From NCBI GenBank assembly GCA_000949895.1, contig JWIT01000007.1, forward strand, positions 310,001-374,000: a stretch of 64,000 nt of DNA, written 5' to 3'. Under the pieces are notes generated by a model. That model was not told where the DNA came from, searched no databases, and was given only the letters and a program-made list of their open reading frames with translations. A program made the position numbers and the translations under genes. The stretch is from Agrobacterium arsenijevicii (GTDB lineage: Bacteria; Pseudomonadota; Alphaproteobacteria; Rhizobiales; Rhizobiaceae). Positions 29,016 through 36,936 of this stretch are shown here, in pieces (the first letter of the stretch is position 1; each line of letters begins with the position of its first letter).

Positions 29016-29205
29016 CTCCGGCCTTATTTTCCTTGAATATCGCCCCAACTCGGCCATAGTCCGGTCACATCAAAAGATGTATCGGCGGCCGCGGGGGCGG
29101 ATCCGATTTGAGTTAAGAAGATGTAAACGGTTAATACCGTATTTAAAATACACGTGGGCCGATGTAGAACTCTGTCGCCCGTGCCATCGTCTTTCGGATC
29201 AGATC

Positions 29206-30501
29206 ATGCGTTTGATACATTTTGCACTTCTTGCCTGCACCGCGCTCGTTCTCACCGGCTGTAACGATACGCTCGAAACCGTCGAACGCGACGTTTCCCA
29301 CGTCAAGAACAAGGTCGATTACCCCCTGTCTCCGGCGATTCTGGCCGAGATCGACAAGAAGGGCATGGACCGAACCTCGCCGATCATGATCCGCATCTTC
29401 AAGGAAGAAGGCGCGCTGGAAATCTGGAAAGCCAAGCGCGACAACCGCTTCGACAAGATCGCCGAATACCAGATTTGTGCATGGTCCGGCAAACTCGGTC
29501 CCAAGGTGAAAGAGGGTGACCGGCAGGCGCCGGAAGGTTTCTACAACCTGACACCCGCACACCTCAATCCGAACTCGAAATATTATCTTGCCATCAATAC
29601 CGGTTTTCCGAACCGCTATGATCAGGCCAATGGCCGCAACGGCACCAACCTGATGATTCATGGCGCCTGCTCGTCCTCCGGCTGCTATTCGATGACGGAC
29701 GCGCAGATCCTCGAAATCTACGGTTTCGCGCGTGACGGCTTCAAGGGCGGCCAGAAGACCGTTCAGTTGCAGGCCTTCCCCTTCCGCATGACGGCGGAAA
29801 ATATGGCCCGCCACCGCAAGAGCGAACATCTCGAATTCTGGAAGATGCTGAAGGTCGGTTACGACAATTTCGAAGTCACCAAGCGACCGCCGGAAGTGAA
29901 TGTCTGCGAGAAGAAGTACGTCTTCAACCAGCAGACGGAAGGCGGCAGCTTCAACGGCTCCGGCCAGTGCCCGGCCATGAGCACGCCGCCCGCACTGGCA
30001 AGCGCGCTTTCGAGCTACGAAAAGACCTACGATCTCGCCTATGCAACGGCGATGAAGAAATATGACGGCATGGCCTGGTACGACCCGAGCGAGGCGGAGC
30101 GCAAGGCGCTGGTTGCCGAAAAACGCAAAGGCCGTGAACCCGCCTATGCGCCGACCGGCTCGGCGCTGAAGGCCGGCAAGCTGATGAAGGAAACCGAATA
30201 TGCGGCGCTGATGGAGAAGAAGGCGCAGCAACTCACCTCGTCTTCACCGGCAACGACGGCAACGGCCACCGCACTGCGCACCCCGCATCCTTCGGCAACC
30301 CAGCCCGCCGCACCGCAATCCAACTCTGCCCCGGCTGCCCCGACAATGGTTGCCGCTGCTACGCCTTCGGCCGCTGGCCAGAGCGGAACTGCCGCCCAGG
30401 GCATCCCCGTGCCGACCATGAACCCGCTCGCCTTTTCCGCCGCACCGCCACCGGAAGCGCCGGAAAAGAAGCCATTCTGGAAGTTCTGGGCCAAGGAATG
30501 A
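29206..30501 (+). CDS. L,D-transpeptidase-family lipoprotein (YafK-like)
   Basis: A 431-residue lipoprotein (lipobox LTGC at residues 15-18) with a YkuD-superfamily catalytic domain of the YafK/murein type: the signature MIHGACSSSGCYSMTD carries the His and the nucleophile Cys. The C-terminal 110 residues are rich in Ala, Pro and Thr and end in PEKKPFWKFWAKE. It may cross-link peptidoglycan or cut lipoprotein links, as YafK/DpaA does in E. coli; which of these applies is unknown. ATG 29206 gives a proper lipoprotein signal; an upstream ATG at 29077 does not. The stop overlaps the next start. Confidence 0.85.
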   Translation: MRLIHFALLACTALVLTGCNDTLETVERDVSHVKNKVDYPLSPAILAEIDKKGMDRTSPIMIRIFKEEGALEIWKAKRDNRFDKIAEYQICAWSGKLGPKVKEGDRQAPEGFYNLTPAHLNPNSKYYLAINTGFPNRYDQANGRNGTNLMIHGACSSSGCYSMTDAQILEIYGFARDGFKGGQKTVQLQAFPFRMTAENMARHRKSEHLEFWKMLKVGYDNFEVTKRPPEVNVCEKKYVFNQQTEGGSFNGSGQCPAMSTPPALASALSSYEKTYDLAYATAMKKYDGMAWYDPSEAERKALVAEKRKGREPAYAPTGSALKAGKLMKETEYAALMEKKAQQLTSSSPATTATATALRTPHPSATQPAAPQSNSAPAAPTMVAAATPSAAGQSGTAAQGIPVPTMNPLAFSAAPPPEAPEKKPFWKFWAKE

Positions 30502-30734
30502 GCGAACCAGCTGACATAATTTTCGATTTGAGGGGGCTTAAATGCCCCCTTCCGGTTTTAAGAAGCCGCAAGAAGCTGGCTGGACTTAATGCCGGCGATA
30601 TTCTGACGGTCGAGACGACCGATCCGCTGGCGGTGATTGATATTGCGCATATGTGCAATGAGGACGGGCACATGCTGGTTGAGACGATGGCGGTGGATAA
30701 GGGGCATCGGTTTCGGATTGTAAAGGGCGGGTAA
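30498..30734 (+). CDS. TusA/SirA family sulfurtransferase
   Basis: A 78-residue TusA-like protein with the family motif LKCPLPVLR; C16 is the expected sulfur-carrying cysteine. TusA proteins relay sulfur for tRNA thiolation or molybdenum cofactor. It overlaps the preceding gene by four bases. The exact role among TusA paralogues cannot be told from this sequence. Confidence 0.88.
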   Translation: MSEPADIIFDLRGLKCPLPVLRSRKKLAGLNAGDILTVETTDPLAVIDIAHMCNEDGHMLVETMAVDKGHRFRIVKGG

Positions 30735-30765
30735 TTCGCTGCTTTTTGACCTCTGAGCCTGCGGT

Positions 30766-30946
30766 TTACCCCCCTCTGTCCTGCCGGACATCTCCCCCTC
30801 AAGGGGGGGAGATCGGGTGAGGCAGCCACTCATTCCCTCACAACATCTGCAATTGCGGTTGAGATACCGATGAAGATATTCGGAGCAAGACGCTTGTCGA
30901 TCTCCCCCCTTGAGGGGGAGATGTCCGGCAGGACAGAGGGGGGTAA
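30766..30946. repeat. long inverted repeat between tusA-like and cobW-like genes
   Basis: Arms of about 50 bases, 30766-30815 and 30898-30946, are reverse complements apart from one G in a homopolymer; the core is TCTGTCCTGCCGGACATCTC. The 82-base spacer is unrelated. The arms fill the gap between convergent genes and would form a strong stem in RNA or cruciform in DNA. It looks like two opposite copies of a dispersed rhizobial element. Confidence 0.8.
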
Positions 30947-30979
30947 CCCCACCCGCCGATTTCAACGCCATCGCGCGAT

Positions 30980-32116
30980 CTAAAACCGCAGCCCCGAAAC
31001 CGCCAGCGGATTATCCGTCATCGCCTGCCTGTCCGGCCGGTCGATACCCGGCGCGCCGGTGAAGGCGGCAAACAGGTCCTGCACGAAAGCCTCAGGCAAA
31101 TCCTTGGTGATCAACACCATGCGCGTGCGCTGGTCCGATGGGTTCGGCCATGCCGCGAGGCGTTCAGGCGTGTGGAAAATGTTCTGCACCCCATGCAGCA
31201 CCAGCGGGCGGTCGGGATTGTCCGACAGCTTGACGACGGCCTTCATGCGCAGCAGCTTTTCCCCATGCGCCGAGCGTAGCAAATCCACGAACATATCGAT
31301 CGCCATCGGGGCGATCGGCTTGTCATGAATGATCGAGAACGAGCGGATCGACGCATCGTGCCGGTTCACATCATGATCGTGGTGGTGATGGTGGTGATCG
31401 TCGTGGTCACCATGATGATGGTCATGATCATGGTGATGATCGTGTTCCGCCTCTTCGCCCAGCCAGCGGCCGACATCGGCATTTTTGCTGCCGGGATCGT
31501 AAAGGCCGTTATCCAGAAGTGCCGCAGCACTCCAGTCGGCCCGATCGCCATCCTCGATTGTCGCACGCGGATTGAGCGCCTGAAGACGGGCCGTCAGCGC
31601 GGAGATGGCAGAAGCATCGGCAAGTGCGCGCTTCGTCATCACCAGTCGATCGGCCACCGCCACCTGTTTCACGGCTTCCTCGTGGTTGTCGAGCGTGGAA
31701 AGGCCGTTCACGGCATCTACCACCGTAATCATGCCGTTCAGCACGAAATTTTGCGCAATCACCGGATTGCCCATGACCGACTGCATGACGGGGGCGGGAT
31801 CAGCCAGACCAGTGGTCTCGATCACCACCCGCTTCACCGGCTTCAGCTTGCCGGTCTGGATGCCGTCCATCAGCTCCGCCAGCGTATCCACAAGCTCACC
31901 GCGAACGGTGCAGCACAGGCAGCCTTCCGCCAGCTCGATGATGCCCTCGCCCGCACTTTCGACCAGCATATGGTCGATGCTGACATCGCCGAATTCATTG
32001 ATGATGATCGCGGCATCGCTCATCTCGGGATCTTTGAGAAGCCGGTTGAGCAGCGTCGATTTTCCGGCGCCGAGAAATCCGGTGATGATGGAAACCGGGA
32101 TGCGATCGCGAGACAT
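30980..32116 (-). CDS. CobW/COG0523 GTPase with His-rich metal-binding region
   Basis: A 378-residue G3E-family GTPase: Walker A GFLGAGKST (13-21), the metal-binding GCLCC motif (CxCC) and the ETTGLADPAP switch, a CobW C-terminal domain, and between them a tract of about 30 residues made almost only of His and Asp. Such His-rich COG0523 proteins act in zinc delivery under zinc starvation (ZigA/YciC/ZNG1-like) more often than in cobalamin synthesis. A Zur-box-like site lies 112 bases upstream. ATG 32116 is chosen over an ATG at 32227. No cobalamin genes are next to it. Confidence 0.87.
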   Translation of the reverse strand: MSRDRIPVSIITGFLGAGKSTLLNRLLKDPEMSDAAIIINEFGDVSIDHMLVESAGEGIIELAEGCLCCTVRGELVDTLAELMDGIQTGKLKPVKRVVIETTGLADPAPVMQSVMGNPVIAQNFVLNGMITVVDAVNGLSTLDNHEEAVKQVAVADRLVMTKRALADASAISALTARLQALNPRATIEDGDRADWSAAALLDNGLYDPGSKNADVGRWLGEEAEHDHHHDHDHHHGDHDDHHHHHHDHDVNRHDASIRSFSIIHDKPIAPMAIDMFVDLLRSAHGEKLLRMKAVVKLSDNPDRPLVLHGVQNIFHTPERLAAWPNPSDQRTRMVLITKDLPEAFVQDLFAAFTGAPGIDRPDRQAMTDNPLAVSGLRF

Positions 32117-32227
32117 GTCTTGCCTGTATGTTGATGGCCGCTCCGGCAGATCGTTGGACGATATTCGACCCGGAACCGCGCAATAATGACAAAAAATCGC
32201 CCGGGGCCGGGAGGCCACGAGCGACAC

Positions 32228-32242
32228 TGTAATATCATAACA
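32228..32242 (-). promoter_or_regulatory. Zur-box-like palindrome upstream of the CobW-type gene
   Basis: TGTAATATCATAACA is an imperfect palindrome that agrees at 12 of 15 positions with TGTTATAATATAACA, the form of alphaproteobacterial Zur sites as I recall them. It lies 112 bases before the start of the His-rich GTPase, a gene type often repressed by Zur. Confidence 0.45.
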
Positions 32243-32325
32243 GATTGGAGCTGCGAATACACAATCCGCACAGCTTTTCAGGCGCCGCGCCCACCCTCAT
32301 CCATGACGAAAGCAGGCACGCGCCA

Positions 32326-33444
32326 TCAGAATGTCGGGCGCGGGATCGGAATCGGCACGTTGGCCACTTGTCCCTTGGCAGAAGCACCCTTGGGAGTATT
32401 GGCCGCCACCGTCTCGCTGCCCGGAATGAGGCCAGCGAAGGAATATTCAGGCGGGCGGGTCATTTCTGTGACGTAGGGCGAATGGATGACCATGCGCCCG
32501 GTATCGTCGCGGCTTTCGCTGCGCACCTTGGCCGCCTTCGGATTGCAGATTTCGGCGCTGACGTCGTTTACCTCGGCGGTATCGCCATAGGGTGCCAGCG
32601 AGGCAAGCGAAACGCCCTGGCCCGAAGGGGCAGTCAGTCCCATCTGCAGCAGATCGGCGGACTGGTCGGTTCGCCCGGCAAGGCTATCCGCCCCCAGCAC
32701 AACAGTAATGACCGAGCGGCCGTTGCGCACGGCTGATGACACCTGGTTGAAACCGGAAGCGCAGATGAAGCCGGTCTTCATGCCATCAGCGCCATCAAAG
32801 CGGCCGACGAGCATATTGAAGTTGGCGTAGTCCTTCTTGCCGGTGGTGACACCTTCCAGCGAGAAATAATGGGCATATTCCGGGAATTCCCGCTTGATGA
32901 TCAGCGCCAGAAGCGCAAGGTCGCGCGCCGTCGTATATTGCCCCTTGCCGGGCAGGCCGTTGGCGTTGATGTAACGGGTGGAGCTCATGCCCAGCCGCTG
33001 CGCCTGCGCATTCATCTGCGCCACGAAATTATCGCTGGTGCCGCCGATGGTTTCGGCAATCGCCACGGCGATATCATTGGCGGATTTGATGAGCAGCAGC
33101 TTTAGCGCGCTGTCCATCGTCAGCTTCTGGCCCGGCTTGAAATACATTTTCGAGGCCGGCTGATCGGAGGCCTTCTTGCTCATCACCACTTCCGTCTGCG
33201 GGCTGAGCTTGCCGGCCTTCATCTGCGAAAACGCGATATAGGCGGTCATCAGCTTGGTCAGCGAAGCGGGATACCATTTGCGGAACGCTTCCTGATGGGA
33301 AATCACCTTGCCGGTTTTGACATCCACCACCATTTTCGGATTGGCATTCGCCACCGGCGCTGCGGCAACAAGGCCCGCGGTCATGATGGCAATGGCTGCG
33401 GAGAGCCGCCGGGCGGCGTTTGGCGATATAAGATTCTGTGGCAA
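32326..33444 (-). CDS. dacA: D-alanyl-D-alanine carboxypeptidase (S11 family)
   Basis: A penicillin-binding protein that trims the terminal D-Ala of peptidoglycan stem peptides. It has 372 residues, a signal peptide cut after about residue 33 (VAAAPVANA), and the three active-site motifs: SLTKLM (SxxK), SAND (SxN) and KTGFICASG (KTG). The C-terminal extension is Pro-rich with PIPIPRP. The start is TTG 33444 behind GAGGATAAGCC. The exact PBP5/6/7 subtype is not resolved. Confidence 0.92.
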   Translation of the reverse strand: MPQNLISPNAARRLSAAIAIMTAGLVAAAPVANANPKMVVDVKTGKVISHQEAFRKWYPASLTKLMTAYIAFSQMKAGKLSPQTEVVMSKKASDQPASKMYFKPGQKLTMDSALKLLLIKSANDIAVAIAETIGGTSDNFVAQMNAQAQRLGMSSTRYINANGLPGKGQYTTARDLALLALIIKREFPEYAHYFSLEGVTTGKKDYANFNMLVGRFDGADGMKTGFICASGFNQVSSAVRNGRSVITVVLGADSLAGRTDQSADLLQMGLTAPSGQGVSLASLAPYGDTAEVNDVSAEICNPKAAKVRSESRDDTGRMVIHSPYVTEMTRPPEYSFAGLIPGSETVAANTPKGASAKGQVANVPIPIPRPTF

Positions 33445-33608
33445 GGCTTATCCTCGAATTCCCGTCTTCAGTCAGGGAATGGCAATATTCACCATATATG
33501 TCCTAGCAATGGCAAAGTACATTGATTACGTCAATTATGCGGCGCACTATCCACCACGGAGGGTAGGCTTTTACGACATGCCGCACCGATGAACCCAGGA
33601 ATGAACGA

Positions 33609-34772
33609 ATGCCGATTTTGAACAGAGCCGCCGAACTTCAACAGGAAGTCAGCGAATGGCGGCGTCACCTGCACGAAAACCCCGAGATTTTGTATGATGT
33701 CGACAACACCGCGGCCTTCGTTGCGGAGAAGCTGAAATCTTTCGGCGTTGACGAAATCGTGACCGGTCTTGGCCGCACGGGCGTGGTCGGCATCATCAAC
33801 GGCAACGTTCCGGGCAACCGTACCATCGGCTTTCGCGCGGATATGGACGCTCTTCCCATCCTGGAGGAAACCGGCAAGCCCTGGGCCTCCAAAACGGCGG
33901 GTGCGATGCATGCCTGCGGCCATGACGGCCACACCGCCATGCTGCTGGGCGCCGCCAAATATCTCGCGGAAACCCGCAATTTCTCCGGCTCGATCGCCGT
34001 CATCTTCCAGCCCGCCGAAGAAGGCGGCGCGGGCGCTCTCGCCATGGTCGAGGACGGCCTGATGGAGCGCTTCGGTATCAACGAGGTCTATGGCATGCAC
34101 AACATGCCTGGAATTCCGCTCGGTTCCTTCGCCATCCGCAAGGGCGGCATCATGGCGGCACCGGATAAATTCTCGATCACAGTCAAAGGCCGGGGCGGCC
34201 ATGCCGCACAGCCACACCGCACCATCGACCCGATCACGATAGGCGCGCAGATCGTCGGCAACCTGCAAATGATCGCCTCGCGCAATGCCGATCCGATCCG
34301 ATCCGTTGTTGTGTCCGTCACACGCTTTCACGCCGGTTCCAGCCACAACATCATTCCCAATGACGCGCTGATTGCCGGCACGGTGCGCAGTCTGGACGAG
34401 ACGGTGCGTGATCTCGCCCAGGATCGCATCAAGCAGATGGCGGAAGGCATAGCGCTTGCCAACGGAGCGGAAGCCGAGGTCGTCTACGAGCGTTATTGCC
34501 CTGTCACCTTCAACCATGCGGACGAGACCGACCATGCCATTCGCGTGGCCCGCGATGTGGTGGGCGAACGGAACGTCGATCCCGATGTCGATCCTTCCAT
34601 GGCGGGCGAGGATTTTTCCTTCATGCTGAAGGAAAGGCCGGGCGCCTTCATCTTCATCGGCAACGGCGATTCGGCCGGCCTTCACAACCCCGGCTATGAT
34701 TTCAACGACGACGCCATCGCCTACGGCATTTCCTACTGGGTGAAACTGGCCGAGCAGCGGCTGGCCGCCTGA
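33609..34772 (+). CDS. M20-family amidohydrolase (hippurate hydrolase-like)
   Basis: A 387-residue zinc amidohydrolase of the M20D/AmaA-HipO type. Motifs include WRRHLHENPE, FRADMDALPI and MHACGHDGHTAMLLG with the metal ligands, plus QPAEEGGAG; it ends in HNPGYDFND. It probably cleaves N-acyl or indole-3-acetyl amino acids. The true substrate is unknown; plant-associated bacteria often carry several paralogues. It is the last chromosomal protein gene before the tRNA. Confidence 0.9.
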   Translation: MPILNRAAELQQEVSEWRRHLHENPEILYDVDNTAAFVAEKLKSFGVDEIVTGLGRTGVVGIINGNVPGNRTIGFRADMDALPILEETGKPWASKTAGAMHACGHDGHTAMLLGAAKYLAETRNFSGSIAVIFQPAEEGGAGALAMVEDGLMERFGINEVYGMHNMPGIPLGSFAIRKGGIMAAPDKFSITVKGRGGHAAQPHRTIDPITIGAQIVGNLQMIASRNADPIRSVVVSVTRFHAGSSHNIIPNDALIAGTVRSLDETVRDLAQDRIKQMAEGIALANGAEAEVVYERYCPVTFNHADETDHAIRVARDVVGERNVDPDVDPSMAGEDFSFMLKERPGAFIFIGNGDSAGLHNPGYDFNDDAIAYGISYWVKLAEQRLAA

Positions 34773-34836
34773 TGCAAGGCCCGGAACCCGCGCGATGAAG
34801 GCGATGGGCCGGGAATGCAAAGAAAGGCAAGGAACA

Positions 34837-34866
34837 GATCGACCGCGGCAAAGAACGCGGTTGATC
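34837..34866. repeat. hairpin upstream of tRNA-Arg
   Basis: GATCGACCGCG and CGCGGTTGATC form a stem with one mismatch around GCAAAGAA, 33 bases before the tRNA. It may terminate the preceding amidohydrolase gene, although no T run follows. Confidence 0.4.
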
Positions 34867-34936
34867 CGCCGGCAGCGGCAGGTTAAAGAGCAGTTCAGTG
34901 TCCACGTAGCTCAGCAGGATAGAGCACAGGATTCCT

Positions 34937-35173
34937 AAGACAAATTGGGGGTTGCGCCCGGAAACGACGCAATCGATCTGCTCAAAGTCGGGGAAAGCTT
35001 CGCTGGTCTTCCAGCATGCCAATCCCGAGCCAAGCTCCGGAGAAATCCGGTGAAGGTGTAGAGACTGGATGGGCAGCACCTAAAAGCCGAAAGGCTCATG
35101 GTGAAGGGACAGTCCAGACCACGAACGTCCTTATCCGATGGAGACGGGCGGCGGCTAAAGTCGAAGTGGTATG
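34937..35173 (+). ncRNA. self-splicing group I intron in the anticodon loop
   Basis: The 5' exon ends in U (CCT) and the intron ends in G (GTATG), the group I rule; AA at both junctions makes the boundary ambiguous by two bases, which this rule settles. Core elements are visible: Q-like AATCCCGAGCCAAG at 35021-35034, R-like GTGTAGAGACT at 35056-35066 and S-like AAGGGACAGTCC at 35104-35115. A GGGGG at 34946-34950 can pair with the exon TTCCT to form P1. No ORF lies inside. A 249-base intron in the same tRNA is known from A. tumefaciens; this is the same type, slightly shorter. Confidence 0.92.
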
Positions 35174-35188
35174 AATCCTGGGGTCGGA

Positions 35189-35213
35189 GGTTCGAATCCT
35201 CTCGTGGACACCA
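35189..35213 (+). other. probable prophage attachment site (tRNA 3' end)
   Basis: The T arm and acceptor 3' half of tRNA-Arg are the usual core for phage tyrosine integrases, and phage-type DNA begins directly after the CCA. The matching copy would be at the right prophage end outside the window, so this is an inference from position. Confidence 0.5.
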
Positions 35214-35225
35214 AAAATCATGATG

Positions 35226-35260
35226 ATTAATGATGTAAGACGTTGATAAACATCATTAAT
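35226..35260. repeat. perfect inverted repeat next to the tRNA
   Basis: ATTAATGATGT (35226-35236) and ACATCATTAAT (35250-35260) flank a 13-base spacer, 13 bases after the CCA end. With the TTTT that follows it may terminate the tRNA transcript; the position also suits an integration-related protein site. Confidence 0.7.
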
Positions 35261-35366
35261 TTTCATGGAACACAATCTGACGATCCCTCACCGACTACCC
35301 TGTGAGCGCCGTTGTTTTCATTGAGAAACCCATGACGCGCCCCTCACCTAATGCGAGGGGAGATTG

Positions 35367-36140
35367 ATGAAGAGGACTGCTTTGCCTTTAAATTTTCATC
35401 ATCTCAAACCGCGCCCTTACGTTCTTGTTAACGGTCTCAGCGTGGCCCTCCAGAACATTCAAGCGGTGCTTTCTCGATACACGGTTTGCGTCGTGGCTGT
35501 GAATGACGACCCCACCTACCCGGTAACTCTTTGTGGCTCTGGAACCTTGCTATGTTATAGCGGGCGGCTCTACATGGTTTGCTGCTATCATCAGGTCAAA
35601 GATGTGGATCTCAGTCGGATTGGGATATTTGCTTCCGATGAAGCTGTCGTCATAACGGCTTCAGGCGTCCTGCAATTTGCTCAGGATAATGTATCGGAGG
35701 CCAACGATATAATTGCTTTTGACTTCACTGAATCCGTCAAAGGGACGCCTTCCCTTCAATCTCTATTTTTTAATTTCAGAGCCATTCCTCCCAATGCCCC
35801 AAGTACTCACACTGCATTTTTGCAGGTGGCTGGCTTCTCTTTTGAGCATCAAGAATACCACCTTGGCGAGGAGGAAAGTCGGCTTGGTTTGGTCAAAGTC
35901 AAGGTTATTTATCAGCTGGAAAGGCCCTCGAACGATCGCGCAGTGCTTGTTCTAAGAACGGCGGAGGGGCCGTTGAATTTCAACCCAAACGGGTTAAGCG
36001 GAGGCTCAGCGTTTTCTGTGCAATTTGTGAATGACAAGGCAATGGCGTTCTTCGCGGGGATGATATGCCGAGCTGGCGCGAGTGAGGCCTATATGATTAA
36101 GAGCAACTATATTGAGGCCGCTCTGCGATCGTCTCGATAG
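35367..36140 (+). CDS. trypsin-like serine protease fold protein, prophage accessory
   Basis: A 257-residue protein without a signal peptide and with a chymotrypsin-type arrangement: CGSGTLLCYSGRLYMVCCYH with candidate H75, the EANDIIAFDF segment with candidate D114 or D119, and NPNGLSGGSAF with candidate nucleophile S211. The GSGT...H...D...GxSGG pattern is typical of the trypsin-like peptidase superfamily. The base composition is AT-richer than the host. ATG 35367 follows GGGGAGATTG. It lies at the prophage edge on the opposite strand to the structural genes, a common place for host-benefit or defence cargo. The function is inferred only to fold level. Confidence 0.6.
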   Translation: MKRTALPLNFHHLKPRPYVLVNGLSVALQNIQAVLSRYTVCVVAVNDDPTYPVTLCGSGTLLCYSGRLYMVCCYHQVKDVDLSRIGIFASDEAVVITASGVLQFAQDNVSEANDIIAFDFTESVKGTPSLQSLFFNFRAIPPNAPSTHTAFLQVAGFSFEHQEYHLGEEESRLGLVKVKVIYQLERPSNDRAVLVLRTAEGPLNFNPNGLSGGSAFSVQFVNDKAMAFFAGMICRAGASEAYMIKSNYIEAALRSSR

Positions 36141-36330
36141 CGAGTTTAAGGGTAATATGCACCGCAGTCCCGGAGAGACTGGCAAACCGGCCTGAAATCA
36201 ATTGGTTAACCGAAGAGTTAGCCACACATTTTCTCGTAATGTTCTGTCCGGCCCGGCTAACCGAAAACCCCAGAGCGGGATGGAGCTGGCGCTATATTGA
36301 CTCTTGCGCACATGAGAACATATTAGGAAC

Positions 36331-36630
36331 ATGCTTAAGAGTGAGGTCGATCAAAATTTTGAAAATTGGTGGAAGACTGTGAGGGGCGTAACCGAGCAGG
36401 ACAAAGCGAGAATGCGCCTTGCGTTCGTCGCAGGGTGCCGGTTTGTCGAGGGCGCCAAGCCGAAGACGTATCGATTTCAATCCGGCCGGTGGGTCATTAA
36501 CGTTCAAGCGACATCGAAACGTGAGGCAAAGATTATCGCCTCGACGAAGCTTACACAGCGGGCTGCCAAGCTGCAGGCTTCGCCGCCTCCGGGAGGCTGG
36601 AAGCTACGGGAATTGGAGATCCATCCATGA
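36331..36630 (+). CDS. small prophage protein of unknown function
   Basis: A 99-residue soluble, basic protein (MLKSEVDQNFENWWKTVRG...). The N-terminal half is rich in aromatic residues; the C-terminal half reads as an alpha-helical KREAKIIASTKLTQRAAKLQ. No recognised domain. It overlaps the next gene by four bases (ATGA), so both are expressed together. Confidence 0.65.
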   Translation: MLKSEVDQNFENWWKTVRGVTEQDKARMRLAFVAGCRFVEGAKPKTYRFQSGRWVINVQATSKREAKIIASTKLTQRAAKLQASPPPGGWKLRELEIHP

Positions 36631-36797
36631 GCGACCAGGCCAGCAAGGCCGGCGACGGCATCCACGAGAATCACTGGTGCGAGCATCCCGGTTGCAAGAA
36701 GTGGGGAGGCTTCGGTTTCAGTCGGTCCAAGGCCGAGAGGTCATCCTGGCATTGTTGGGAACACTATCCGCAGCGGGATACGTTCAAGGCCTCGTAG
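36627..36797 (+). CDS. 56-residue Cys/His-rich small protein
   Basis: A short gene starting in the ATGA overlap with its neighbour. The protein contains NHWCEHPGCKKWGGFGFSRS...WHCWEHYP, with three Cys and four His spaced like a small zinc-binding module. Comparable small Cys/His proteins are common in rhizobial phages, function unknown. Ends with TAG at 36795-36797. Confidence 0.65.
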   Translation: MSDQASKAGDGIHENHWCEHPGCKKWGGFGFSRSKAERSSWHCWEHYPQRDTFKAS

Positions 36798-36871
36798 CCA
36801 CCTCACACTGGGGTGCGAAGCTTCTCACAGATATTCAGCTTGGGAAGCTTCGAGAACGGCGAGGCATTTCA

Positions 36872-36925
36872 ATGCGGCGTGTCACCCCCGCTTTGTCTGG
36901 TATGGCAAGATGAGACACGCCGCAT
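36872..36925. terminator. inverted repeat between convergent prophage genes
   Basis: ATGCGGCGTGTC (36872-36883) and GACACGCCGCAT (36914-36925) are perfect complements around a 30-base loop. It separates plus-strand accessory genes from the minus-strand lysis cassette. No T run, so a terminator role is only probable. Confidence 0.5.
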
Positions 36926-36936
36926 GTCTGAGATAG

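Larger units (their letters stand above)
34900..35213 (+). tRNA. tRNA-Arg(CCU), interrupted by a group I intron
   Basis: The exons 34900-34936 and 35174-35213 join to a 77-base tRNA with encoded CCA. The acceptor stem is GTCCACG/CGTGGAC, the D arm GCTC...GAGC, the anticodon stem CAGGA/TCCTG with loop TTCCTAA (anticodon CCU), and the T arm GGAGGTTCGAATCCTCT. It reads AGG codons. The 237-base intron splits the anticodon loop after U36. The CCA end abuts the prophage. Confidence 0.95.

Noticed and set aside
31370-31445. Repetitive GTGATG-like tract that resembles a tandem repeat array
   Set aside because: It encodes the His/Asp tract of the CobW-type GTPase; repeats are codon repeats of CAC/CAT and GAC/GAT and not a CRISPR or noncoding array.
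34939-35175. Alternative intron boundaries shifted by two bases
   Set aside because: AA is duplicated at both splice junctions, but only the 34937-35173 choice leaves a U at the exon end and a G at the intron end, as group I introns require.
36419-36913. 164-codon plus-strand frame across the two small accessory genes
   Set aside because: It is out of frame with the ATGA-coupled pair, has Arg/Ser-rich shadow composition and lacks a ribosome site.
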